Part shown: positions 44,541 to 55,952 of the stretch, piece by piece | Position numbering within the stretch: the first letter of the stretch is position 1 | Layout: the number at the start of each line of letters is the position of its first letter | NCBI RefSeq assembly: GCF_000315625.1 | Contig: NW_005434545.1 | Location: 3,669 to 67,668 of the forward strand | Direction of reading: 5' to 3' | DNA length: 64,000 nt | DNA from: Guillardia theta CCMP2712 | Taxonomy: Eukaryota > Cryptophyceae > Pyrenomonadales > Geminigeraceae | Made by a program: the position numbers and the translations under genes | The notes under the pieces: generated by a model | Told to the model about the DNA's origin: nothing | The model's input: the letters and a program-made list of their open reading frames with translations, nothing else | Database searches by the model: none

Positions 44541-44798
44541 GGAGTCGTCGGGAGACTCAACGTGATAACGTTCACATAACGGAAATTTCGTTGCGGGGAT
44601 GTGGGTACATACAACCCCTACCCCCTGCTTTACCCAAAATCACTATGAAAGACCCCTGACACTAGTCGTATACCACTACCCCCCATTTCCTGGTGAATGA
44701 GATTGATTTTAATGGGGTCCTTTAGCCCCATTGATCACCTACCCTCGATTCATCATGGATTCAGGGGTGGGGGTAGTAAACGAGGAGCGCAGAGAGGC
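44541..44798. other. Intergenic, ccctacccc words
   Basis: Contains several ccccta/acccc words like those at 11.3 and 47.2 kb. No gene seen. Probably holds the promoter of the complex I subunit gene. Confidence 0.4.
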
Positions 44799-45391
44799 AT
44801 GGCGATCATAATCACGCCGCCACCTTACCCGGTGAGATGACCTGAGGCATGGGAGGGAGCAGCAGGAGCAGCAGAGGCTATGACAACAAGGAGCATATGA
44901 TAGATGAGGAGGAGGAAAGAGAAGAACTCGGGGGTTGATATTGAAGGACCTTCAGATACACAAAAAGTTGGCCACATGCGCCTGTTTTGAGTCTATATCA
45001 TGCACATGCCTTCAATTCTTCCTTTTTGCCAAGAATTTGGATTGTCTGACCATGCGTCTGTCTGGTAGGTCATCAATTCGAACCCAGACTTCAAGGCAGT
45101 TGTTAGGAACTTTAAGCGCAATGAGTATGAGAGAATGGGATTTTTTACGTTGATTTCTATCCCCCTCGGATATTTTGCAGGTGAAAAGCTTTGAATCTCT
45201 AGCTTGCATGGTTATTTCTTACAATTGCAACAGGCACTTCCAACCTTCCTCAAATGAGGGTTCCATCGGCAGTTTTGGCTACTGTCATTGGAGCTACGGG
45301 AAGCTTCTGCTTGGCGTATCAGGCGTCAACCCTTAGGCTGATTGGTCTTAGGCCAAATGACGAAGATGTTAATGCGGCCAAGAGGTCCTAA
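44799..45391 (+). CDS. Mitochondrial complex I 21 kDa-type accessory subunit
   Basis: Three exons (44799-44831, 45069-45180, 45234-45391) join exactly in phase to 100 residues. The start MAIIITPPPYPVINSNPDF matches the N-terminal pattern of the NADH:ubiquinone oxidoreductase 21 kDa subunit family, in which a Pro-rich start leads to a P-V-I-D/N-x-x-P block. It is followed by KAVVRNFKRNEYERMGFFTL, IPLGYFAG, and a hydrophobic segment RVPSAVLATVIGATGSFCLA that ends with a Leu/Gly/Leu/Arg/Pro-Asn motif and KRS before the stop at 45391. This fits a small accessory subunit anchored in the inner mitochondrial membrane. The first exon is only 33 nt and was found by phase and motif, so gene predictors may miss it. 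Confidence 0.75.
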
Positions 45392-45624
45392 TTGCAAGTT
45401 TTAAACTTCGTATTCGAACGAATCGGCGCTTTAACAAGTGTTGATCACTTTTGTCTTGTCTCGTTTGTTTTGCAAGCCAGGCATGACTACTGTGCCGCAC
45501 ATGTACTTTCAGTACCACTCATTGTGCTTGTTGATTGCAATGCAGCGTACTAGCGTGCCCGCGAATATAAACAGGAGAAACTGGCTGTATGCAAACTAGA
45601 AAACACGCTAATCGAACATTTATT
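45392..45624. other. Short spacer between convergent genes
   Basis: T-rich on the plus strand near 45440-45470; probably the overlapping 3' UTR region of the complex I and MIB/HERC2-like genes. Nothing else seen. Confidence 0.4.
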
Positions 45625-46341
45625 TCACTTTTTGGGGTCATTGTGAAAAATGGGTCCAGTACAGCTCCATAGATGCTTTCCACCGCCTTTTTCTACCTTA
45701 GGTGCAGATCCCAAATATCCCACATTAACGTCGAGATTGATATCAGAACTGCTGAGCAAATTCCTTGATTGAGGAGATTCCACAGAATTCTCCTCGATTT
45801 CCTTGGTTTCAGTGAGGGACGCGTAATGATTCAGATGAGATTTTGACGCAAACTCAAGATCATAGTACCCACGGAACCCCACGCAATATCCACGAAAAGC
45901 CTTTCCAGACTCCCAAATCACATTTGCAGTACAACCTGACATGCGGGTCAATCCAAAAGAAATTTACAGAAGCCAACTACCTTCTGGTGTGTTGTTTACT
46001 CCTGTGATAATTCCTACACGTCCCTGTGATGAATCATATTTGTTGTCTCCAAGCCTTTTCAGATACAACTTGGTGGTTTGAACACGTAACTTCGACTTCA
46101 TTGCCACAGCTACGACGTCTTCTGTGACCAGCAATCCAGGACATACGGAAATATCCAATTTCTTGTTAGTTGGTGAAGGTTCCAATATCTGTGCATACAA
46201 AAGTGATTGGTCCGAATACGACGAGAAATCTTTAGAGTCAGTGGAATCATTGTTCTCATCGCTGTCTGTTGGTGGCTGCCATTGGGCTACGGAAGAAATG
46301 CTAGCTGCTTGCTGCACGCATCCATCGCCACCGGAACCCAT
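45625..46341 (-). CDS. Protein with MIB/HERC2-like beta-barrel motif
   Basis: ATG at 46341 (MGSGGDGCVQQAASISSVAQ) and one intron (about 45936-45980) give 223 residues in phase. The N-terminal half is Ser/Asp-rich and probably disordered. The region spanning the splice reads GRVGIITGVNNTPEG then CTANVIWESGKAFRGYCVGF and GYYDLEFA. That is the pattern of MIB/HERC2 domains (G-x-V, V-x-W-x-x-G, Y-R-V-G-x-x-G-x-Y-D-L), found in ubiquitin ligases as a ligand-binding module. Only one copy is present and no RING or HECT domain follows, so this may be a stand-alone adaptor. A hydrophobic stretch upstream of the chosen ATG raises the possibility of an earlier start with a signal peptide. Confidence 0.5.
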
Positions 46342-47150
46342 AGCTCCGATAAGGATTGGCGTTGCTGATACTTGCAAGTAAAACGAGTGCAATTTTAGAT
46401 AGGAAAAGAAGGTCTGGTGTTGCCTTTGAGGAGCCAAGAATAAGAGGAGTGTGAACTTGAAACAATATAGCGTGGGACTTCACCCAGGTAAAATGAGGCT
46501 TGGAATGTGTGGTTAGTTGGCAATAAAAATAGAGCAAGTTAGGTCGAGGCCGAAGCTGTGTAACAGCCTAACAAAAAAATTTGGTCAGTCGAAATCAAAA
46601 CATGCCATGCCTTGAATGTCAGAAAGCTCCCATATGAGAACAAGTGTTTGTGGAAAGCAGCAGAAAACAGCAGGGGGATAAGAGCATTTAGGACAAAGCA
46701 AGGTTTAGACAGAATTTAGAAGTAGACGCGTGACACTGAAGATGAGGATCATGTGGCGACATCAGATACTAGAAATGAGGATTCACAGGGAGTGAAGGTG
46801 TCAGGCGAAGCGATGAAAGTGAATGTAGCGCATGTATCATGACTCACATAGATGACAAACTTGAGGGAAAGCTGAATGCAGTTCAAAATGATAGGGAAAA
46901 GGAAATGCACAGGAACAAGAATAGTTGCAGACTGGCATTGTTGAGGTTGTAGACGTGTAAGGTTGATATGGGACAAGAAGGACGTCACAAGAGTTGAGAT
47001 CATGGAACATCGAGCCTCGTGCGCTTTCCAAGACCAGAAGTTGCAAGAGGAGAGGAGTAAGACTCAAGCAAGCAGGGCAAGAGAAAAGTTGCAGCATGGA
47101 GTTGCATGCGAGTGCACGTGAGGAAGGAGGCGAGCCAACCAGCCGCCATG
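46342..47150. other. Intergenic; two weak minus-strand frames
   Basis: Minus-strand frames at about 46749-47003 (starting ATG at 47003, MISTLVTSFLSHIN) and about 46837-47097 (hydrophobic start) overlap each other and lack recognisable domains or splice support. I do not call either as a gene. Nothing else is seen. Confidence 0.35.
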
Positions 47151-48760
47151 AGGAGTAGGGACATGGCGCAGTAGAAACAAGATGTGGCCTACGAGGGGTG
47201 GGGTGGGGTTCAACAAGCGCTAGTGCCTGTGGGTACTAGGAAAGGTCAGGCACTTGCGACTGGTGGGTCCAATGCTACTGTCTAGATTCCTCCACAGGTG
47301 GGGTAGGGTCATCTGAGAGTCCGAGGTTGGGTGACCGCCATGTAGGGGTGGGGGTAGTCGGCGTGTGGCAGTGACTCACGAGGTAGTCCGTAGCGATGGG
47401 GTGAGTCTGAGCATCAGGGGTCAGGGTGGCTGGTAGGGCAGGGGTCAGGAGCAAATCTAGATGGCCCGTCACTAGGCTATGAGACTGTGCCTGCCGGGGA
47501 GGGTTAAAGATAGCACGGGTGGTGGGTTGGCCGGGAGAGGGGCAGGGGTAGCGAGGGGGTAGCCTTGTTGGATAGGGGAATGAAGGACGATGCTGGTAGT
47601 CACGAGCCACAGGAACTGAAGGTGGGGGGTAGTGACCGGTCATGAATGTTCTTTGATGGGGGTGGTTTGTCTCGGAGGGCCGGGGTGGGGGGAACTTTGG
47701 ATAATAAGCTTCATTTTAGTAGCCGTTACAATAATAGAAGCCTGAGAACTACGACATGGCGGAGCCTGTGAGAAGGGGTAGGGGTCCAACAGATACCCAC
47801 ACTGAACCGGGGCTGAGAGTAAACAAAACATTGAGAGTCTGGGGTCACCGGTGGTAGTACCCGATGGGGTCAGTGGGGTAGCCTAGACTCTTTGATTTTA
47901 TCCTACCGGGTCATGACTCAGTGATAAGTGTGTAGTACCCTACCCCTAGCTCACGCCGTACCTTCTTCGTACTTTCGCCCCTATTGACAGTGCGCTGACT
48001 TGAATTTTGTTGGATCACCCCACCACATCTCAATAGGGGCATCTGCAGTCAGGTACCCCGGGTGATTGACCAGCCCGCACTTATCAATCGTAAAATGATT
48101 TCCGCCTTGCTACAGGATAAACTTAAAATTGGGGAGATCCTCGCTAACCGACTACCCCACCCACCCCAACCGCACCAGAACGAGTAGCGCCTCGTGAATG
48201 ACCTACTGGTACCACCCCTGGATATTGTTTCCGAGCATGGACTTGACAGCTGGTCCAGGCCTCACTACCCTACCCTACCTTGACTACCCCTGTTCCGATC
48301 CTCACCTATTAACACACCGGGCTGCCGGTCCGCCCGGCATGGACCCCACCCCCCCCCCCTCCGAGGCTCACCACCGTCTGCCACGGTTAATTTCATCAGG
48401 CCTCGGAGGCTTTCGCTCGGAAGGCCGTTCGAGTACCCCTTTCTTCCAGCTACTGTTGGTACGGTAGCCCCCCAGGCTCCATCAGCCGCTGAGGTACGTG
48501 GCCGGACTTGCCAGGGGTGGGGTAGGGTGGTGCAGTTGCTTTCATTTGACATTTCTAGCAGCCGGATACTCTATTATTGGTACAATAAGATTGACTTACA
48601 TTATTGACTGAAGTTTGAAGCCAAAAACTCGACCAGGTGAATCTTTGAGTAATAGAAATAGTCAACCAGACACAGTTTTGTAGCCCCCGGCGCCAGGCCG
48701 CGGGCCCGACTGGCCGGGCCGGCGGGCCGGTCACCACTGGTAACCCGGTGTGGTTGAGAG
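47151..48760. other. Low-complexity block of ggtgggg/ccccacc words with GC-rich end
   Basis: About 1.6 kb with recurrent ggggtagg, ggtgggg, ctacccc and accccacc words, changing strand several times. About 48660-48745 is an extreme ggccggcgggccgg-type patch. Open frames here are Pro/Thr/Ser-rich and have no domain support. It resembles the blocks at 11.3-11.9, 22.4 and 44.6 kb. Many G-runs could form quadruplexes. Confidence 0.5.
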
Positions 48761-49263
48761 GAGTGGTAACCTTGGCGGCAAGTCGGTTGTTGTTTCCAGT
48801 AGCAACAGATGGAGCGGGGGAGCCAAGAGAGCTGGGGAGAGAAGAGAAAGAAGCGAGCAGTTCCGTCAGATTATCCTACGATAGTCAGAACGAGAACCTG
48901 TTGTGTTGTGTGCCCTCAAGGTGTTTTGAGCATGATAGAGCAGAGTAATCATGTGTAAGAGTCATGAAAAACAGTGTAGAATGGCCGAAGCCATGAATCG
49001 TTCGAGTTGAACATGAAAAAGAAGATGGAAAGACTGGAAGAAGAAGAATATCAGTGGCTTGATTAGCTCACGGTCTTGTGCTTGTATATGCCTAAAACAG
49101 AGAACAAAACCTCGTGATACCCTGTTCAGCACTAATCACCTTGCAGATCTCATCGATACAGCCTTTGATCCAAGAGCAGTGATGTGATGCAAGTTACAAT
49201 GTGCGTTGGATGCAGATCGAACCATGATCTAAGATAGATCTTAAACTCAAGCAGCTCAAGACC
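48761..49263. other. 5' flank of channel gene, no gene seen
   Basis: Mixed composition with no convincing frame. It should include the promoter of the channel gene. Confidence 0.4.
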
Positions 49264-52010
49264 ATGGAATCAAGTATTTCCTTGGAGGAATCAAATCATC
49301 CATTGCGAGGCGAGTTAAAATCTACTATCACACCATGGCGAAACGCAAACAGAAGGGTTTCTGGTTTTGGCAGAAAACTTTCAAGCGCATCATTGAAGGT
49401 ATTGCTTATCAACATGTCCAGGAAGAACTGAAATCGTGTTTTAGGCTCAGGGAGCAAATTCGGTCTGGTGGTCCCTCGATGGACTAGAAAACGATGACAC
49501 TGAAAATCTGCAATTCGAGGAAGTCAAGCAAGAGCACGTTCCTCCTCTGATTCTTCATCCATCTGGGTCATTTCGTGCTGTTTGGGACTTGCTTGTCTTG
49601 ATTCTTTTGTTCTACTTCCTCTTCTCCATCCCCTTCCTTATGTCGTTTGTTGACACCCAGACGAAAACTCAGAGCGAATGTACGAGCAAAGACCTCAACT
49701 TGACAAACACAAGCACGGAGTACTGTGAGGTTGTGGTTGGATGCTCTTTCGTCCTCGAGAATTCGACGTGTGTGTACTATGCTGATGCTCAGAACGCTCC
49801 CTTCTTCATCTGGACTACAGCTGTGGACTTCTTCTTCTTCACAGATTTACTCTTGAACTTCCGCACTGCCTACTATGAAAAGGACGGAAGCATGTCAAAT
49901 CAAAAACTGGTTGTGAATGGTAACAAGATTGCAAAGCACTACTTGCAAACGTGGTTTTGGGTAGACTTTGGTGGATCTTTGCCCATCGACTTCATCATGA
50001 GGTACGCGCAGCAGGCTTCCAAGAACAGCCAGTACGTTTTCTTGCCGAAACTATTCCGTTTTCTCAAGATAGTGAGACTGTTGAAGCTGCTACGAGCAGC
50101 GCGCATCGGGAAGATCATCAAGAATCTGCAGGAAAGGGCTCACATCAAGCCGAGTGCGATTCAGATCCTTCAGCTCGCGTTCATCTTCTTGATGGTGGCT
50201 CACGTTATGGCGTGTACGCTCTTTGCTCTTGGGACACAGTACAGTGACTTCACCTGTAAGGGACAAGCCGGATCGATCTGCTCAGCAAGTGATGTGAAGA
50301 ACAATGTGGGCAAATCATGGACCACAACTACATCCATCATCTCAAAGTCCAACGGTGAAACCACCGTGGCCTTAGCTCCTTTGAGCACACAGTACATGAT
50401 GTCAATCTACTGGGCCATCACCACTATGACGACTGTCGGGTACGGAGACATCAAACCGATCACTGAGGTTGAGGTCCTCGCAGTGCTGTTCTCTATGCTC
50501 ATTGGGGCGACAACATTCTCTTACGTCGTTGGTAACATGGCAACCTTACTCGTCAAGCTCGATACTCGCGCTGGAGCGTTCAAAGAGAAAATTGAAAAGA
50601 CGACAAAGTTCATGTATGAAAATCAAGTTCCCAAGTATATCATGCATAAGATTGAGAAGTACTTCGATTATGCGTTCAACAATCCGATCTTGAACTTTGA
50701 CTTTCCTGGACTGGAAGATTTGTCTCCTTCTTTGCAGAATGAACTCGTTATGTATCTGAGAAAAGACATTCTGAGCTCAGTCCCGATATTCGATTGTTTA
50801 CAAGGCAAGCAGCAGCTACTGGCCAGTATTCTCCAGCGACTGATTCCCTTTCAGTACGGCCCCGGAGACTTTCTGTTCCACGTCGAAGACTTCAGCAATG
50901 AAATCTTCTTCATCGTCGATGGCGAAATTGACATCATTGAGTCTGAGACGAGGGAGATTGCTTCGACCTTCCGGCGAGGAAACTACCTTGGAGAGAACTG
51001 TTTGCTGCCAGGTCAAGAAAGGTTTCCTTTCTCAGCTCGTGCGCGCCGTTGGTCGGACATCTTGAAAGTCTCTCACGAGGACTTGAAAACAGTCTTGTTT
51101 CACTTCCCGAACATCCTTTCCGAAATGCAGATGGTGGCGCAGACAAGGTGGTCCAGGATGATTTGTGCTCTAGAGTTTCACAAGGTGATCACTGCTTGTG
51201 GACCTCGAGCGACCTGATGAGGTTGCAGACGTTGAGCAAAGCGAGATCGAGAGGAGCGGTGACGGGAGAGCAACTTCTTGACATCTTCGCTCACTCAGAC
51301 ACTTTCACCGCTGAGGTAATCTGCTCTTGAAACAACCTGTCCAGAGCTTCACTGACAAACCTCCTCAGGAGCACTCTGATTCCAGCTCAGCAGAAGGCGA
51401 CGAGGAGGAGGAGGAGGACGAGGATGACGAGGAAAATCTCGAAGGGAAGAAACGTTCTGGAAAGCACTTCACCAAGCAAGACGTCGAGTTGCTGGGAGAT
51501 CTCCGTTCAGGCGTGTTGAAGCTCGAGGTTGTTTCATGAGAGGAGTATGTCTGTGTTGACATACAAGCAGATGGGGAACGTGCTAAAGGAGAAGGTGTCA
51601 CGGAAACAAGGCGCTCCATGGAACTGGTCAACCGACTGGATCGACGAGATAGACATGAAGAAAGAGGCAACCTTGAAGAGATCACAGCACAACAGGAGGG
51701 AGCCACAGGCGCAACCCGTCAACATTTCCAACGGCGATTGCAAGGTGAGGAGGCAGTGAAGAGGCGAAGTTGAACTGAGCGTTGGACGCAGGATCCTGAC
51801 AAGATCGAAGAAGTGTTTGGTGCGATGATTCAAAAGCTGGACGAGATCAAGCTGACCATGGATCTCGAAGAAACGATCCAAGACATCCGGAGCATTCGCA
51901 AGGCACTGGAAGCAAGCGAGGAGCAGGCTGCAAAAAGCAGGAAGCGATACGCGAAGAGTGAGGCCGATCTCGCACTATTCAAGGCGGCGGAGGACAGGTC
52001 AGATGCGTGA
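49264..52010 (+). CDS. CNBD-containing voltage-gated potassium channel (EAG/HCN/plant Shaker superfamily)
   Basis: ATG at 49264 begins MESSISLEESNHPLRGEL. Exon 1 (to 49398) joins exon 2 (49445-51184) in phase 0. Transmembrane S1 starts at SFRAVWDLLVLILLFYFLF. S4 is the basic segment PKLFRFLKIVRLLKLLRAAR (about 50045-50105). The pore carries TTMTTVGYGDIKP (about 50430), the potassium-selective signature. The extracellular loop between S1 and S2 has several NxT/S sites and cysteines. After S6 and a C-linker, the cyclic-nucleotide-binding fold is recognisable (FQYGPGDFLFHVEDFSNEIF, then FIVDGEIDIIE and GNYLGENCLL). The phosphate-binding Arg-Thr/Ser-Ala signature is changed to RFPFSA, so ligand gating may be lost, as in EAG channels. 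Short 3' exons add an acidic stretch and a coiled coil (EEVFGAMIQKLDEIKLTMDL) that may assemble tetramers. The stop is at 52010. Confidence 0.9.
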
Positions 52011-52019
52011 CTGGCGGTA

Positions 52020-55000
52020 CGAGGAAGCTGCAAGGAGCTCAGGCGACACCTCAGGAGCAGGGGAGGAGCACCTTGCTGCATCAGTTGGCTGAGATCCTCC
52101 TGCATGGACAAAAGGTCGAAAGTGAAATCGCCTCATTTCAGCGTTACGACATACCTTGAGCTGCAGCTGAGAGAATTGCGAGAGAACGTGGGAGATAGCG
52201 TTGGAGGAGACCTGGGAAGCGAAGGCATCACGAGCCTACTGGGACCTGATGCTGCAACCTGACGCCAGAGAGAAGCGTTGGTCATGAGCGTCACGACATG
52301 CCGAGCAAACTCCGCGTGCTCTGTGGCTGAGGCAAGCAGCATCCCCTTCCCTGCAGCGTCAGTCTCCTCCTCGTGCGCGAGGAAGCCACCTGTGCTCCAC
52401 CCTGCTGCGTGACGTTGTACCCTGTCGCTCCGTGGGGTGTGGTGACGATGGGCAGCCCCCGCTCCAACCCGAGCATCACCTTGGTGGAGAGACCCAGCCC
52501 GGCGAGCCGCGGAGAGAGGAGCGCGACACTGAAGAGACGATCACTCGAGCTGGAGGATACGCGAGCCACCTCGAGTCGATGTCCTCCTCCACGTGCTCCA
52601 CGTACCCCGCAAACTGGATCTGCATGCAGATGAGCAGCAGCGGCATCGGCAGCGGCTCACGCACTTTCAACCCCGTCTCGGAAATTTTGCAGAAATTGCC
52701 TGCGCACAGGTCTGGGGAGCAGGTCTGCGGGGAGAGGTTTCCTTGAAGGAAGAGTCAAGTCAAGGCTTCTTCTTCGCTCCTCCTCCTCACCGACAATCTT
52801 GAGGGTCCAGAGAGTCGGGTCGACGCCACGCGACAGAAGCTCCTTCCTGAACAACAGCCTTCAGCCGATCTCCTTCCTCTAACCCCCTGTGCCCTCTGTC
52901 CTCGTTCCTTCTCTCTTTCTACCCCTTTCCCCTTCCTCGTTGATCATCACTTGATGAAGGGCATCTCTTGATGCAGCAGCCATTTGAGTGCCGCCTGGCG
53001 TAAAGCTGGTCACTTCCTCCCCCTCGATGAAGTAATCGTTTCACCTCGTTTGCGGCATGGCAACTTCCAATATAGAGCAGCTGGACAGCAGCTCAGCCCT
53101 AAGAAAAAGAGAGGACGAGAGAGACTGAGTGAGACCTGGCGCATCGCCATCCTCTCCTCGTGGCTTGGCGTTGAGATGCTGATGGGGTCCTGTTGGACCT
53201 CAGAGGAGGCGAGCAAGAGACTTTGAGGGACCGATGAAGTTGTGTAGCGGACCCTTCGGATAGGCAGCTCAGGATGAGGGAGAAATTGTCTGATGCTTTG
53301 AGCTACAAGGCATCAGACGACACAGCGAGGAGGGCAGGGCAGAGAGCAGCACGAGGAGAGAAAGCGAGCCTCACAGTCCTCGTACGTCAAGGTTCCGATG
53401 CCATCGCAAGCACTGAAGACGATCGTCTGCCAGCACGACTTTGCTCAATGCTCTGTCCTCCCCTCCCCTCTTCCATCTCCAATTCAGCTTTCCTTCTTCT
53501 CCGAGACTCCTTTCTCTGCCCCCATTCGATCTGCGCTACCTTTCCCTTGCACCTCTTCTCTTCACTTCCTACCTGAGCTCCACAGATCCCCACGAGAGCG
53601 GTTTCAGCCTGTTCTCCATCAGCTCCCTCGACGTCTGAGCCTCGCTCCTTACCGCTGAGACCGTCGAGTTGTAGTGGTAGGGGAAGGGCAGGAACAGATC
53701 GTCCACCAGCATGACAAGCGCCGCCTGCTCCAAGGGCAGAGGAGGAAACAACGAGGAAGGGGCAAGGGGAGGCAGGTGGAGGAAGAGGCAGAGGGCTCTT
53801 AGAGCACGATCATCAGGTGGATTTCTCGCACCTTAGGAGCGAAGTCACGGACGAGCGGATACCAGACTGCATGTGGATGAGGAGGGGGGGAGCGACGGCT
53901 GTAGCACTTCACCTTCCGGCAAGCTGCGGTGATGAGGATGTCCGAACCACCAAGAAGCGACTAAGACAAACCTGCTGGGGTTTGAATCCTTTGCCTCCTC
54001 CATCGTCGCTCACCTCGGATTCACTTCCATGAGCACGCGAGTGGCGACCGACGGATTGAGAGCCTGCAGGCAAGTCGGCGAGTCCCCTTGACCTCTCTGC
54101 CTCCCACCGCTCCGCAGGCACGAAAGTCGACGAAGGAGCTCAGACCATGGGACAGCTCTTCACCAGAGAAGGCGGAGCACTGCAAGAAAGAGTCGGACGA
54201 GCGAGAGATAGGGGCAGGACGAGGGAGCACCTGCTGGGAGACAAGCGACACTTGATGCCCCATGCTCTTCAGCATTGCCACCACCTTCCAAGCACGTGAG
54301 TTGTGGTGAGTGAGGCAAATGGCAACCTGGTAGAGTCGCTCTGACATTCCGGTCACGTGATGTACCGGAGGCATCCAGCTCACCAGCAATGTCCTCGTCG
54401 CATCCCGTCTCTTGCTGTCTCTGCACTTCCCGTCCCCCTCAACACTACAGGCCTTGTGATCTTCTCTGCTGTCCGGATTGGTTGACGAGGAGCGAGGAGA
54501 CGGGGGAAGGTCCAGGCAAAGGCTATGCGAAGGAGTGGCGAACCTTCGCTGCTCATCAAGCATGTGCTCCAAGAGGAAGCAGTGACGGCCCGCAGGAAGC
54601 TCGTCGAGCTCCAGCTGATAGCCCGGCTGCTCCCTCGAACCCACGTGACTCACTTCCCATGCAGAGATGTTGGCGTAGGAAGAAGAGTTGACAAGAACAT
54701 GCAGAAACCCATTCTCACTGTCTCGTCCTATCAGCAAGATTCGCAGGTCCACATGGTTTTCGTGCTGTTGCTTCATCACCAGAATACCTAGAGTAGAGTA
54801 AATTCAACAGAACGAAGCACATCTTTGTGCTAGACATCGGACACAACCAAAAACGTACACCGAAAATCCCTATCAGCTACATGAGACATACAGGCTCCTG
54901 ATCAACTTCAACTTCGTCTTCATCCATCAAGGAGTAGAAGCATCTAGAAGCTGGAGCAGCAGTGGGAGCAGCAGCAGGAGCGGGAGCAGGAGAGACAAGC

Positions 55001-55882
55001 ACCACAAGGATCACCGGCAGGCGGCCAAACTCTTCCACTCCTTGCCGGATAGTCCAGGATGGCTTCACCCAAGAGCGGGTTGTCACGATGAGCATCGAGG
55101 AACGATGCCCAGCGAGAGAGCAGTCGGAAGGAAGCCTCCACCTCAAGCAGGACGCACCCTTCACTCCTCTTGTCCCCTCTCGTCTTGTTCAGCACCCTCG
55201 TCTCAGGATCCTCGCTAAAACTGCAGGTCTTGTCCACAAGAAGCGCGCGGATCGATGCTTGCGAGTCTTGATGCATCAGGTCGTTTCTGTCTGGGGGAAG
55301 GATCCTCACACTCACTGAGCTCTTCACCAACTGTTGCAAACTCGCGCCATTGCTGCCGTTCGACTGCTGGAAAATCTTCAACGAGTGAGGGAAGGGTCGT
55401 GAATAGAACTCCGTGTCCACCCAGCGAACTTCCCAGTCACCGAATTCCAACTAGTGGAAAGTGAGTCAGTGAGTCGCAATGTAGCTCATGCTCCTACGTC
55501 GATGAAATCCTCGCTGCTCCAGCTCAGGTGAACGAAAAGCTTCTCCTCCCACCCCTGCCGCCCTGGAACCCAGACGTCCACAGTGGGACTGAAGGCCTGA
55601 AGTCGCAATGCTCACAAGAAGCACACACACAAGGGAGCATAACAAGAACAAGCGGGAGGCAGGGATGCAAGAATGAGCCCAGCAAACTACCTGCTGGTGA
55701 ATCCACTCGCCTTGTCGGGGGCTTACCAGCTCCAGACTCATCTGATCCCGAGCATCCGCCACACTCTGACATCCTTCATATCCTTCTGCTCTTCCTCCTC
55801 CCCATCCTGCTGCTGCTGCTGCTGCGCCTCCTCCCCCCCCGACCGCTAGGAGGAGGAGGGCACCAATCAGCATTGTGACCAA
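52020..55882 (-). CDS. Glycosyltransferase (GT4/GT1-like fold) with signal peptide
   Basis: ATG at 55882 opens a signal peptide (MVTMLIGALLLLAVGGGGGA). Further exons (SLELVSPRQGEWIHQQ; AFSPTVDVWVPGRQGWEEKL; FGDWEVRWVDTEFYSRPFPH; DLRILLIGRDSENGFLHVLV) look like repeated beta-sandwich segments. The Rossmann-type N-half starts RTLLVSWMPPVHHVTGMSER (about 54370) with VAMLKSMGHQVSLVSQ. The donor-binding C-half has LFSVALLSPRLAGLGLSTKV then MLGLERGLPIVTTPHGATG (about 52540-52440), the typical nucleotide-sugar site. Late exons continue FARHVVTLMTNASLWRQ and VSSNAISHVLSQFSQLQLK. The start and the motifs are secure; the exact exon chain between 55 and 52 kb and the stop near 52.0 kb are not. The 3' end runs into the convergent channel gene. 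Location in the ER/Golgi or outside is likely. Confidence 0.7.
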
Positions 55883-55952
55883 GGGATCCGATCACCCTCA
55901 TCCCCCACTTACCCACGACACCCTCATCCCCACTGTTCCCAACATCGGCAAA

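Noticed and set aside
45051-45070. Possible ATG at 45051 as start of the complex I subunit
   Set aside because: The acceptor ctggtag at 45062-45068 and the motif-bearing exon at 44799-44831 give a better start in phase; the 45051 ATG is in another frame.
46749-47097. Two overlapping hydrophobic/Ser-rich minus-strand frames
   Set aside because: They contradict each other and show no family motif or splice evidence.
49335-49398. ATG at 49335 (MAKRKQKGFWFW) as channel start
   Set aside because: Its phase does not fit the next exon and leads to a stop; the ATG at 49264 joins in phase 0.
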